Shown in pieces: positions 1 through 7,220 of a stretch of DNA of 35,997 nt. The notes beneath the pieces are model-generated. The model did not search any database and was not told the origin of the DNA. It was given only the letters and a program-made list of their open reading frames with translations. This DNA is from an uncultured Ruminococcus sp. (GTDB lineage: Bacteria > Bacillota_A > Clostridia > Oscillospirales > Acutalibacteraceae): NCBI GenBank assembly GCA_902798605.1, contig CADBXH010000021.1, positions 1-35,997 on the forward strand, written 5' to 3'. How positions within the stretch are numbered: position 1 is the first letter of the stretch; the number at the start of each line of letters is the position of its first letter. Position numbers and translations under genes: made by a program.

Positions 1-585
1 GCTACAATGGCAGGTATGGCTTTTGCCAACGCCTTCCTCGGCGTATGCCACTCCATGGCTCATAAGCTCGGCGCCTTCCACCACCTGCCTCACGGCGTTG
101 CAAACGCCCTGATGATCGACGAGGTGCTTCGCTTCAACGCGGCGGAGGTTCCTGCAAAGATGGGTACTTTCCCGCAGTATGATCATCCGCACACCCTCGC
201 GCGCTATGCAGAGGTTGCAGATTATCTCGGCGTCGGCGGCAGCGACGACAGCGAAAAGCTTGCAAACCTGATCGCTAAGATCGACGAGCTCAAGGCTAAG
301 ATCGGCATCAAGTCCACCATTAAGGAATACGTTCCGGACGAGCAGGACTTCCTTGACAGACTTGACGATATGACCGTACAGGCGTTCGACGATCAGTGCA
401 CGGGCGCTAACCCCCGTTATCCGCTGATGAGCGAGATCAAGCAGATGTATCTCAACGCTTATTACGGCAAGACCTTCGAGGAAACCGAAACACCCGACGA
501 AAATCAGCTCGGCGGAGAAATCGACAAAAGCGACTTTAAGCAGTCGTTCCGCAGAGCTAAGAACGGTATCCATCAGAATCTGTAA
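1..585 (+). CDS. adhE: Aldehyde-alcohol dehydrogenase AdhE, C-terminal part (partial at window edge)
   Basis: The reading frame is open to base 1 (codons gct aca before the first ATG at 7), so this is the 3' end of a longer gene. The visible 194 residues are the iron-containing alcohol dehydrogenase part: the His-rich metal-ligand stretch HSMAHKLGAFHHLPHG near the start, then a helical domain with CTGANPRYPLMSEIKQ, which is typical of the end of bifunctional AdhE. AdhE turns acetyl-CoA into acetaldehyde and ethanol with NADH in the cytoplasm, the fermentative alternative to H2 release. The next gene starts 14 nt downstream, so it probably shares a transcript with the hydrogenase genes. A stand-alone iron alcohol dehydrogenase cannot be excluded because the N-terminal aldehyde dehydrogenase half is outside the window. 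Confidence 0.88.
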   Translation, partial: ATMAGMAFANAFLGVCHSMAHKLGAFHHLPHGVANALMIDEVLRFNAAEVPAKMGTFPQYDHPHTLARYAEVADYLGVGGSDDSEKLANLIAKIDELKAKIGIKSTIKEYVPDEQDFLDRLDDMTVQAFDDQCTGANPRYPLMSEIKQMYLNAYYGKTFEETETPDENQLGGEIDKSDFKQSFRRAKNGIHQNL

Positions 586-599
586 GGGAGGAAAATAAA

Positions 600-1349
600 A
601 TGACACTGGATAAAGTAATCGCGGTAAGAACCGCAAAAACCGTCTACCGTGACGGCGACCTTTGCGTAAAGGTATTCAACGAAGAATTTTCAAAAGCCGA
701 CGTGCTCAACGAAGCGCTGAACCAGGCGCGTATCGAGGAGACCGGGCTGAATATCCCGAAGATCCACGAGGTAACAAAGATCGACGGAAAATGGGCTATC
801 GTCTCCGATTTTATCGAAGGAAAAACCCTGCAGCAGCTGATGGATGAGGATCCCGACAAGAAGGACGAGTACCTGAACCAATTTGTTGATCTGCAGCTCA
901 CCGTTCTCAGCAAGACCTGTCCCCTGCTCAACAAGCTCAAGGATAAAATGAACCGCAAGATCAGCATGGCTGAGCTGGACGCCACCACTCGCTATGACCT
1001 GCACACCAGACTGAACGGTATGCCCAAGCACAACAAGGTATGCCACGGCGACTTCAACCCGTCCAACATCATCATTGCCGAGGACGGCACTCCCTACATC
1101 ATCGACTGGTCGCACGCTACCCAGGGCAACGGCGCGGCTGACGCGGCAAGAACCTATCTGCTGTTCATGCTCAAGGGCGACAATGAAACCGCAAAGCAGT
1201 ATCTCGACCTGTTCTGCAAAAAGAGCGACACCGCAAAGCAGTATGTCCAGAAGTGGATGCCGATCGTAGCGGCTTCGCAGTCCGTAAAGGGCAACGAAGC
1301 AGAGCGCGAGTTCCTGCTCAGCTGGGTAAACGTTGTCGAGTACGAATAA
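600..1349 (+). CDS. Aminoglycoside-phosphotransferase-fold kinase (APH/choline kinase family)
   Basis: 249 residues, start chosen at the ATG 7-8 nt after GGGAGG. The catalytic Brenner-type motif CHGDFNPSNI places the catalytic Asp at 151 and Asn at 156; the metal-binding Asp is in YIIDWSHA (D169). The N-lobe has KVFNEEF with a candidate ATP-binding Lys at 24. The family phosphorylates small molecules (aminoglycosides, choline, homoserine, fructosamine) or, rarely, proteins. Its place between adhE and a sensory hydrogenase, with a PP2C phosphatase three genes on, argues against drug resistance and suggests a signalling or metabolite kinase in the H2 operon; that is inference. The substrate is unknown. 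Downstream gene starts 13 nt after the stop. Confidence 0.8.
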   Translation: MTLDKVIAVRTAKTVYRDGDLCVKVFNEEFSKADVLNEALNQARIEETGLNIPKIHEVTKIDGKWAIVSDFIEGKTLQQLMDEDPDKKDEYLNQFVDLQLTVLSKTCPLLNKLKDKMNRKISMAELDATTRYDLHTRLNGMPKHNKVCHGDFNPSNIIIAEDGTPYIIDWSHATQGNGAADAARTYLLFMLKGDNETAKQYLDLFCKKSDTAKQYVQKWMPIVAASQSVKGNEAEREFLLSWVNVVEYE

Positions 1350-1362
1350 GGAGAAGGTCAGC

Positions 1363-1602
1363 ATGAAAGTAACCGTATGTATCGGCTCCTCCTGCCACGT
1401 CAAGGGCTCGCGCCAGGTAGTAGAGCAGCTGCAGCAGCTTATCGCGCAAAACGACCTCAGCGATAAGGTGGAGCTGGGCGGCACCTTCTGCATGGGACAG
1501 TGCCAAAAGGGTGTTTGCGTTACCGTTGACGACACCTTCTATTCGGTATCTCCCGAAAACGTCAGAGAATTTTTTGAAACAAACATAAAGACAAAGGTAT
1601 AA
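1363..1602 (+). CDS. Small thioredoxin-like [2Fe-2S] ferredoxin (NuoE-like), copy 1
   Basis: 79 residues. I take the ATG at 1363 (protein MKVTVCIGSSC...), preceded by AAGGAGAAGG, rather than an in-frame upstream ATG at 1333 inside the previous gene. Four Cys sit as CIGSSC near residue 6 and CMGQC near 45, the C-x4-C...C-x3-C layout of thioredoxin-fold [2Fe-2S] proteins such as the NuoE/HydC-like subunits. It is far smaller than NuoE (about 160 residues) and lacks its helical N-terminus, so it is a minimal electron carrier or a cluster-binding partner for the neighbouring hydrogenases. It overlaps nothing; copy 2 follows after 2 nt, which implies translational coupling. Confidence 0.82.
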   Translation: MKVTVCIGSSCHVKGSRQVVEQLQQLIAQNDLSDKVELGGTFCMGQCQKGVCVTVDDTFYSVSPENVREFFETNIKTKV

Positions 1603-1604
1603 AA

Positions 1605-1853
1605 ATGAATATACAGATATGCGTTGGCTCGTCGTGCCACCTCAAGGGATCGGAACAAGTTGTCCATTTGTTTCAAAAGGCGATTGAGGAACGCAATCTG
1701 GCGGATAAGATCACTCTTGCGGGCAGCTTCTGTAGCGGACGCTGCAACCGCGAGGGTGTCACCGTTCAAATTGACGACGAGATCATTACGGGCGTAACAC
1801 CCGAAACCTTCGACAGATTTTTTGAAAAGGAAATTTTACAAAAACTCAATTGA
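1605..1853 (+). CDS. Small thioredoxin-like [2Fe-2S] ferredoxin (NuoE-like), copy 2
   Basis: 82 residues, clearly a diverged tandem duplicate of the preceding gene: CVGSSCHLKGS matches CIGSSCHVKGS, and the second Cys pair is CSGRC. Same C-x4-C...C-x3-C [2Fe-2S] ligand layout on a thioredoxin-like fold. It lies 2 nt after copy 1 and its stop codon is 14 nt before the sensory hydrogenase start, so it is surely co-transcribed. Likely passes electrons to or from the hydrogenases of this operon or modulates the sensor; the direction cannot be read from sequence. Confidence 0.82.
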   Translation: MNIQICVGSSCHLKGSEQVVHLFQKAIEERNLADKITLAGSFCSGRCNREGVTVQIDDEIITGVTPETFDRFFEKEILQKLN

Positions 1854-1867
1854 AAGTGAGCGTAAAG

Positions 1868-3544
1868 ATGTCGAACTGTTTGACATTAAAAAAATCAAAT
1901 TGCAAAAATTGTTATAAATGTATTCGCCACTGTCCGGTAAAGTCCATACGCTTTTCCGGAAATCAGGCGCATATTATCGGCAACGAGTGCATTCTTTGCG
2001 GTTACTGCTTTGTAGTGTGTCCGCAAAACGCCAAGCAAATCGTTGATGACACCGAAAAAGTACGCGTCCTGCTGCAAAGCGGAGCTCCCGTTATCGTCAG
2101 CCTTGCGCCGTCATTTATCGCAAATTATACCGGCGTGGGCATTGAATCAATGCGTACCGCTCTGAAAAAACTCGGCTTTTACGACGTTGAAGAAACCGCT
2201 TTGGGCGCGACGATCGTCAAGCGTGAATACGATCGCATTCTGCAGGATGAGGATAGAGATATCGTGATTTCCTCCTGCTGTCATTCCGTGAATTTGCTGA
2301 TCCAAAAATATTTTCCGAGCTGCCTGCCGTATCTCGCTGATGTTTTGTCGCCGATGCAGGCGCACTGCAAGGATATCAAGTCGCGTATCCCCAATGCCAA
2401 AACCGTATTTATCGGTCCCTGCGTCGCCAAAAAGGACGAGGCGGAGTATTACGAGGGCATAGTTGACGCCACACTGACCTTCGAGGAGTTGTCCGCGTGG
2501 TTAAAAGAGGAAAACATCACCCTCGAACAGAAAACCGACAATACAGAAAAAAGTCTTGCGCGGTTTTTCCCGACGACCGGCGGTATTCTGAAAACTATGA
2601 CGCAAAAGGCGCAGGATTATACTTACTTTGCGATCGACGGCGTAGAAAATTGTATAGCTGCCCTGAAGGATATTGCGGACGGCAATGTTCACAAGTCCTT
2701 TATTGAAATGAGCGCCTGCGCAGGAAGCTGCATAGGCGGTCCTGTTATGGAAAAGCACCGTCTGAACCCGGTCAGTGATTACGCTGCCGTTGCCAAATAC
2801 GCCGGTAAGCATGATTTCGAGATCGATCAACCGGAAGCGGTCGAGACAAAGAAAATCTTCGAGTTCATCGCCCAGCGTTCGACAAAGCCCTCTGATTATG
2901 AGATCAATCAGATTTTGCGTCAAATGGGTAAATTCAAGCCCTCTCAGGAGCTGAACTGCGGTTCCTGCGGCTACGATACCTGCCGCGAAAAGGCGGTTGC
3001 CATTTATCAGGGCAAGGCGGAAATCTCAATGTGTCTGCCGTTTTTGAAGGACAAAGCGGAAAGCTTTTCGGACACGATCGTTAAAAACACGCCCAACGGC
3101 TTGATCGTCGTGAACGATTTGCTGGAGGTACAGCAAATCAATACCGCCGCGCTGAAGATATTGAATCTGCGAGCCGCGTCGGATGTAATGGGTACGCAGG
3201 TGGTGAGGATCCTCGATCCTCTGCCGTTTATGAATGTACAGCAAAACCGCCGCGGAATTTACAACGAGCGCACATTTTTAGCCGAGTATGACCGCTATGT
3301 GGAAATGACGGTCGTTCCAGACAAAGAGAGCAATATGTTGATCTGCATTATGACAGACGTCACCGAGGAGGAAACCGCACGCCGCCGCAAGGAGGATATC
3401 AGCCGCCAGACGGTGGAGGTTGCCGACAAGGTGGTTGACAAGCAAATGCGTATCGTACAGGAGATCGCCTCGCTTCTGGGCGAAACTGCCGCCGAAACAA
3501 AAATAGCGCTGTCAAAGCTGAAGGAGTCGATCACAGATGAATGA
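1868..3544 (+). CDS. hydS: Group C sensory [FeFe]-hydrogenase with PAS domain (HydS type)
   Basis: 558 residues from ATG 1868, which has AAAGTGAG 7 nt upstream; an in-frame TTG at 1850 is less likely. Domains in order: two [4Fe-4S] ferredoxin motifs (CKNCYKCIRHCP at 12-23, CILCGYCFVVCP at 41-52); H-cluster domain with L1 SSCCHS (Cys 137/138), L2 FIGPCVAKKDE (Cys 185) and L3 SACAGSCIGGP (Cys 284, 288); a further four-Cys cluster motif CGSCGYDTC...C (364-389); a PAS domain (about 400-500); and a C-terminal helical stretch. Catalytic group A enzymes have TSCCPxW at L1; SSCCHS and the PAS domain mark the sensory group C, thought to report H2 or redox state to partner proteins. It overlaps the downstream phosphatase gene by 8 nt, which suggests a matched output partner. 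Confidence 0.9.
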   Translation: MSNCLTLKKSNCKNCYKCIRHCPVKSIRFSGNQAHIIGNECILCGYCFVVCPQNAKQIVDDTEKVRVLLQSGAPVIVSLAPSFIANYTGVGIESMRTALKKLGFYDVEETALGATIVKREYDRILQDEDRDIVISSCCHSVNLLIQKYFPSCLPYLADVLSPMQAHCKDIKSRIPNAKTVFIGPCVAKKDEAEYYEGIVDATLTFEELSAWLKEENITLEQKTDNTEKSLARFFPTTGGILKTMTQKAQDYTYFAIDGVENCIAALKDIADGNVHKSFIEMSACAGSCIGGPVMEKHRLNPVSDYAAVAKYAGKHDFEIDQPEAVETKKIFEFIAQRSTKPSDYEINQILRQMGKFKPSQELNCGSCGYDTCREKAVAIYQGKAEISMCLPFLKDKAESFSDTIVKNTPNGLIVVNDLLEVQQINTAALKILNLRAASDVMGTQVVRILDPLPFMNVQQNRRGIYNERTFLAEYDRYVEMTVVPDKESNMLICIMTDVTEEETARRRKEDISRQTVEVADKVVDKQMRIVQEIASLLGETAAETKIALSKLKESITDE

Positions 3545-4709
3545 TTTATGTGCGGAGATCGGCTATAAAAGCATCAACCACGACGGCGAGCAGCTTTGCG
3601 GCGACCATATCGACATCGTAGATCAGGGCGCTGATTCTACCGTTATCGTGCTGGCGGACGGCATGGGAAGCGGCGTAAAGGCGAGTATTCTGTCTACGCT
3701 GACCTCAAAGATCATCTCGACAATGATGGCGGAGGGACTGCCATTGGAGGAATGTGTGTCTACCATTGCTGCAACGCTCCCTGTCTGCTCGGTACGCGGC
3801 GTTGCGTACTCAACCTTTACCATTATGCACATTATCAACTCCCGTACCATTGAGTTGATTCAATACGACAACCCTCATATCATTTATATTCGCGACGGCG
3901 CTCTTTTCGATTATGCCAAAACCGAGCTCAGTATCGGCGGAAAAACGATATACAAATCTGTTATCCGCCTACAGGAGGATGACATCATCATCGCCATGAG
4001 CGACGGCTGTCCTCACGCCGGGATCGGTATTGCCTATAACTTCGGATGGAAATGGGAAGATATTGCCGAATATATGCTGGGTATGTCAGAAGGCGGCTTC
4101 ACTGCTAAGGTGCTTTCCACGCTGCTGATAGACGAGGTAAACCGGCTCTACGGCGGTAAGCCCGGCGATGACGCAACTGCCTGTGTTATAAAGATCCGCA
4201 AGCGCGTACCGATGAATATCCTTTTCGGTCCTCCTTCCGACAGGGACGACTGCGACCGTATGATGAGCCTGTTTTTCTCAAAGGAGGGCAAGCATATCAT
4301 CTGCGGCGGAACGACTTCTTCCATCGCCGCAAAGTGGCTGCGGAAACCGCTCAGACCAAAGCTCAGCTTTGAGCGCAGCGACGTGCCGCCAATCGCGGAG
4401 CTGGAGGGCGTCGATTTGGTAACCGAAGGCGTTATCACCATCAACAAGGTCGTGGAATATGCCAACGACTATATTAATAACAACGATTCCTATGAGGAAT
4501 GGGGCTACAGCAATGACGGCGCTTCGCTTATAAGCCGTCTGTTGTTTGAGGAAGCGACGGATATAAATTTTTATGTCGGCAAGGCAGTTAACCCGGCACA
4601 TCAAAATCCCGATTTGCCGATCAATTTCAACATTAAAATGAATTTGGTGCAAGAGCTTTCAAAGGCGCTCAAGCTGATGGGCAAACGCATCAAGGTCAGT
4701 TATTTTTAG
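3537..4709 (+). CDS. SpoIIE-type PP2C serine phosphatase partner of HydS
   Basis: 390 residues. The first ~225 form a PP2C/SpoIIE domain: metal-binding LADGMGSG (D41, G42), IIAMSDG (D156) and GKPGDDATACVI (D211, D212). Such phosphatases remove phosphate from Ser/Thr of regulators such as anti-sigma antagonists. The remaining ~165 residues, beginning NILFGPPSDRDDCDRMM, form a second domain I do not recognise. AAGGAG lies 10 nt before the ATG, and the start overlaps the end of hydS by 8 nt, the tight coupling expected for a sensor-effector pair. The upstream APH-fold protein is the only kinase-like gene nearby. Cytoplasmic; no membrane segment seen. Confidence 0.85.
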   Translation: MNDLCAEIGYKSINHDGEQLCGDHIDIVDQGADSTVIVLADGMGSGVKASILSTLTSKIISTMMAEGLPLEECVSTIAATLPVCSVRGVAYSTFTIMHIINSRTIELIQYDNPHIIYIRDGALFDYAKTELSIGGKTIYKSVIRLQEDDIIIAMSDGCPHAGIGIAYNFGWKWEDIAEYMLGMSEGGFTAKVLSTLLIDEVNRLYGGKPGDDATACVIKIRKRVPMNILFGPPSDRDDCDRMMSLFFSKEGKHIICGGTTSSIAAKWLRKPLRPKLSFERSDVPPIAELEGVDLVTEGVITINKVVEYANDYINNNDSYEEWGYSNDGASLISRLLFEEATDINFYVGKAVNPAHQNPDLPINFNIKMNLVQELSKALKLMGKRIKVSYF

Positions 4710-4719
4710 GTGAACGTAA

Positions 4720-6153
4720 ATGAATAAGTTAAGAAAATTTGATACCAAGGTGCAGTATCTGAAATACAAGGTGCTGCGCGAGGTGGCGCGTCAGGCATGG
4801 AACGATACGCTGCTTGAGAACGTGCTGGATATTCCGAAAATCATCGTTCCCGGCAAAACGCCGACCATGCGCTGCTGCGTATATAAAGAGAGGGCGATCC
4901 TCGCCGAACGCGTCAAAATCGCTATGGGCGGTAACTCTGACCGTCAAAACGTTATAGAGGTGATCGACATAGCCTGCGACGAATGCCCTGCCGCCGGTTA
5001 TGAGGTCACGGATTCCTGCCGCGGCTGTCTGGCGCATCGCTGTGAGGACGTCTGCAAACGCGGCGCTATCTCCTTTGACTACAACCATGTGGCGCACATC
5101 GATAAAAGCAAATGCGTGGAATGCGGTCAATGCGCCAAGGTATGCCCGTATTCCGCGATAGCCAACCGTAAGCGTCCCTGCCAAAATGCCTGCAAGATCA
5201 AGGCTATCAGCATCAACGACGACAACGCGGCACAGATCGACGACGAAAAGTGTATTTCATGCGGCGCCTGTGTTTATCAATGTCCGTTCGGCGCTATCAG
5301 CGACAAATCATTTATTTTGAACGTAATAGATTTGCTGAAGAAATGCGAGCAGGGAAGAAATTATAAGATCTATGCTGTTGTTGCCCCGTCGATTTCCAGC
5401 CAGTTTACTTACGCGAAACTCGGTCAGGTTATAACGGGACTGAAAGAGTTGGGATTTCATACGGTCGTAGAGGCAGCTCTCGGCGCGGATATGGTAGCGC
5501 AGGCGGAATCAAAGGAGCTTGCGGAAAAGGGCTTTTTGACCAGCTCCTGCTGCCCCGCCTTTGTGGACTATATCAACAAATCATTCCCGCAGCTTAAACC
5601 GAACGTCTCTCACAATCTTTCTCCGATGGCGACGATCGCCAAGTATATCAAAGAGACAACGCCGAATGCAAAGGTCGTGTTTATCGGACCGTGTACGGCT
5701 AAAAAGATGGAGGTCCAGCTCGATACCGTCAAGCCTTATGTGGATTCCGCGCTGACATTTGAAGAATTACAGGCGCTGTTTGACAGCCGAGATATTGACC
5801 TCAACACGCTGGAGGAAGGCGTGCTCGACAACGCTTCCTACTTCGGAAGGATTTTCGCTCGCTGCGGCGGACTTGCCGACGCGGTCGCCGAGGGCTTGAA
5901 GGAGCAGGGGCTTGATGATTTTGAGCTGAACGCTGTTTCGTGCGACGGCATTGAGGAATGTAAAAAAACGCTGACAATGAAGAGCAAAAATCTTTTGAAA
6001 GCAAACTTTATCGAAGGTATGGCGTGCGTCGGCGGCTGTATCGGCGGAGCGGGTTGTCTGACTCACGGCGCAAAGGATAAAATGCAGGTAGATAAATACG
6101 GACAGGAAGCAATGGAGAAAACCATCCTTGACGCTATCTCGATCCTTAAATAG
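4720..6153 (+). CDS. Group B monomeric [FeFe]-hydrogenase (HydA2-like)
   Basis: 477 residues, start preceded by AGGTGA. The N-terminal 110 residues are Cys-rich and specific to this type (CDECP, CRGCLAHRCEDVC). Two [4Fe-4S] motifs follow: CVECGQCAKVCP (132-143) and CISCGACVYQCP (178-189), with an extra CQNAC between. H-cluster motifs: L1 TSSCCPAF (274-281), L2 FIGPCTAKKME (Cys 325), L3 EGMACVGGCIGG (Cys 436, 440). TSSCCPAF rather than TSCCPAW points to group B. The enzyme probably exchanges electrons between ferredoxin and protons in the cytoplasm. It is the last gene of the operon and is followed by a terminator hairpin 45 nt later. From memory, Ruminococcus albus has a comparable hydA2/hydS pair regulated together with adhE by H2. 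Confidence 0.88.
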   Translation: MNKLRKFDTKVQYLKYKVLREVARQAWNDTLLENVLDIPKIIVPGKTPTMRCCVYKERAILAERVKIAMGGNSDRQNVIEVIDIACDECPAAGYEVTDSCRGCLAHRCEDVCKRGAISFDYNHVAHIDKSKCVECGQCAKVCPYSAIANRKRPCQNACKIKAISINDDNAAQIDDEKCISCGACVYQCPFGAISDKSFILNVIDLLKKCEQGRNYKIYAVVAPSISSQFTYAKLGQVITGLKELGFHTVVEAALGADMVAQAESKELAEKGFLTSSCCPAFVDYINKSFPQLKPNVSHNLSPMATIAKYIKETTPNAKVVFIGPCTAKKMEVQLDTVKPYVDSALTFEELQALFDSRDIDLNTLEEGVLDNASYFGRIFARCGGLADAVAEGLKEQGLDDFELNAVSCDGIEECKKTLTMKSKNLLKANFIEGMACVGGCIGGAGCLTHGAKDKMQVDKYGQEAMEKTILDAISILK

Positions 6154-6198
6154 TTCAGTTCAACCGTTTTTATTCTTTCAATTTGATAAAATATGCAA

Positions 6199-6234
6199 AA
6201 AGCCTGATGACTTCTATCGAAATCATCAGGCTTT
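6199..6234. terminator. Terminator between hydrogenase operon and convergent tnpV
   Basis: Perfect 12-bp stem, AAAGCCTGATGA at 6199-6210 with its complement at 6223-6234, flanked by A-rich and T-rich ends. It lies between the converging hydrogenase operon and tnpV and can serve both. Confidence 0.75.
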
Positions 6235-6236
6235 CC

Positions 6237-6593
6237 TTATGTGTAAATCAATTCTGTATTTACTATCTCCTGTGCTCTATTACGGATATTGTTCATCTTA
6301 CTCACCCATAGCATTGGATTAGATGCTTTGAGTTGTTCGGTGCAGCCTTCTTCCTTAGCGAAAGCCCGTACAAGCTCGTCGTACATCTTCCGTGCCTGTT
6401 CATCAATATCGGCAAGATATTCGTTTAGCTTGCATTTGGTAAGCAGGTTGGTGTAGAGAATAGGGCGGCTTCGTTTGATATAGCGAAGGTGTTGTTGTCC
6501 CCACAAGCCGATTGGACGGCTATCCTGTTCGGGTAACTTTAGATTGGGAAGTAAATAATCTCCCTGCTGTGTGTATGTAATCTTTGTAGCCAT
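6237..6593 (-). CDS. tnpV: TnpV family transposon-encoded protein
   Basis: 118 residues with AAGGAGGT ahead of the ATG. ITYTQQGDYLLPNL, PIGLWGQQHLRYIK and the end EIVNTELIYT are typical of the TnpV family known from Tn4451-like mobilisable elements of Clostridia. Function is not established; it is cargo of transposons and conjugative elements, not the recombinase itself. No serine recombinase, relaxase or resistance gene is nearby, so this is a leftover of an element. The downstream edge touches the terminator of the hydrogenase operon. Confidence 0.88.
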   Translation of the reverse strand: MATKITYTQQGDYLLPNLKLPEQDSRPIGLWGQQHLRYIKRSRPILYTNLLTKCKLNEYLADIDEQARKMYDELVRAFAKEEGCTEQLKASNPMLWVSKMNNIRNRAQEIVNTELIYT

Positions 6594-6596
6594 AAT

Positions 6597-6776
6597 TCAG
6601 ACCTCCTTGACCTTTATTTTCTTGACTTTGGCTTTCGTGAGCTTGATCAGCAGCTCATCAATGATATCGGTGTACCTACCCTGTGCTATTAGGTTGTTCC
6701 TCAAATCAATCAAGCTGTTGATGACTGTGCGCCTTTCATCAGGCGATAGATACAAGTGGTATTTGGGATTTTTCAT
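6597..6776 (-). CDS. Small TnpV-associated protein, mobile-element cargo
   Basis: 59 residues, start ATG at 6776 preceded by GAGGAGG at 8 nt; an in-frame TTG two codons earlier is less likely. The sequence (YHLYLSPDERRTVINSLIDL, later NNLIAQGRYTDIIDEL) is a small helical protein that I recall sitting next to tnpV in Firmicute mobile elements. Lys-rich C-terminus. The gap to tnpV is 3 nt, so the two are co-translated. No function known. Confidence 0.75.
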   Translation of the reverse strand: MKNPKYHLYLSPDERRTVINSLIDLRNNLIAQGRYTDIIDELLIKLTKAKVKKIKVKEV

Positions 6777-6910
6777 TGTCAATTCCTCCTCGACTGAAAT
6801 TTTGTATTCACATTATAGGAAGAAATTGAATAAATCACAAATGTGCGAGCGAGAAAAGTGTGTAACTGCCGATAAAACCTAAATTTTACATAAGTCCGTT
6901 ATGAACACTC

Positions 6911-7026
6911 GCACCACAAAAAGGCACCCATTAGGGTGCTTTTTTTGTGGTGCAGAAAAAGTAACAGGACTTGAAGGCGAGCGTGCCCGCTGCAGGCGGG
7001 TAAAAACGTCACAGTGTGACGTTTTT
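6911..7026. other. Structured non-coding stretch beside the TnpV genes
   Basis: Three inverted repeats follow one another: a ~19-bp imperfect hairpin at 6911-6953 (GCACCAC...GTGGTGC), CCCGC/GCGGG at 6986-7000, and a perfect 12-bp arm palindrome AAAAACGTCACA/TGTGACGTTTTT at 7002-7026 around one central base. No credible gene is present in 6785-7177. This may be the element end, a transfer origin, or terminator clusters; sequence alone does not decide. Confidence 0.5.
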
Positions 7027-7120
7027 AGCGAGAGAGTTCATCTGCACCATAGACCGCACACGCCGCAGCAAGCGAGACGGGTGTTTTCCGGCATAGAAAA
7101 TGGATGTTACCTGCACCAAG

Positions 7121-7160
7121 AAAATGGCTTAAACACTAATGCTTAAGCCGTTTTTCTTTT
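7121..7160 (+). terminator. Intrinsic terminator upstream of aroF promoter
   Basis: AAAATGGCTTAA (7121-7132) pairs with TTAAGCCGTTTT (7143-7154) with one G-U pair, followed by TTTTTCTTTT. It insulates the aroF promoter, whose -35 starts 18 nt later, from the mobile-element remnant. Confidence 0.7.
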
Positions 7161-7177
7161 AAATTTTTGTCGCTGTA

Positions 7178-7206
7178 TTGACAACGGATAAAAATTGCTA
7201 TATAAT
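7178..7206 (+). promoter_or_regulatory. Consensus sigma-A promoter of the Phe leader-aroF-pheA operon
   Basis: TTGACA at 7178-7183, 17-bp spacer, TATAAT at 7201-7206: a perfect consensus. Expected transcript start near 7213, about 30 nt ahead of the leader peptide start. Confidence 0.9.
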
Positions 7207-7220
7207 GGCATAAATGATTT

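Noticed and set aside
600..1349. Aminoglycoside resistance gene
   Set aside because: The fold matches, but the gene is embedded in a hydrogenase operon without mobile elements on either side, so resistance is not a supported call.
690..1535. 281-codon open frame on the minus strand
   Set aside because: Lies over the kinase and ferredoxin genes, which have intact motifs and binding sites; no domain in the antisense frame.
1333..1602. Start of the first mini-ferredoxin at ATG 1333
   Set aside because: It would lie inside the previous gene without a binding site and add ten residues not seen in the paralogue; ATG 1363 has AAGGAGAAGG upstream.
6901..7146. 81-codon open frame (MNTRTTKRHPLGCFFCGAEK...)
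   Set aside because: It spans three inverted repeats, has no ribosome binding site, and its sequence follows the hairpin arms; more likely non-coding.
6784..7160. Group II intron or complete transposon
   Set aside because: No reverse transcriptase, recombinase or clear domain V could be found; only cargo-type genes and inverted repeats are present.
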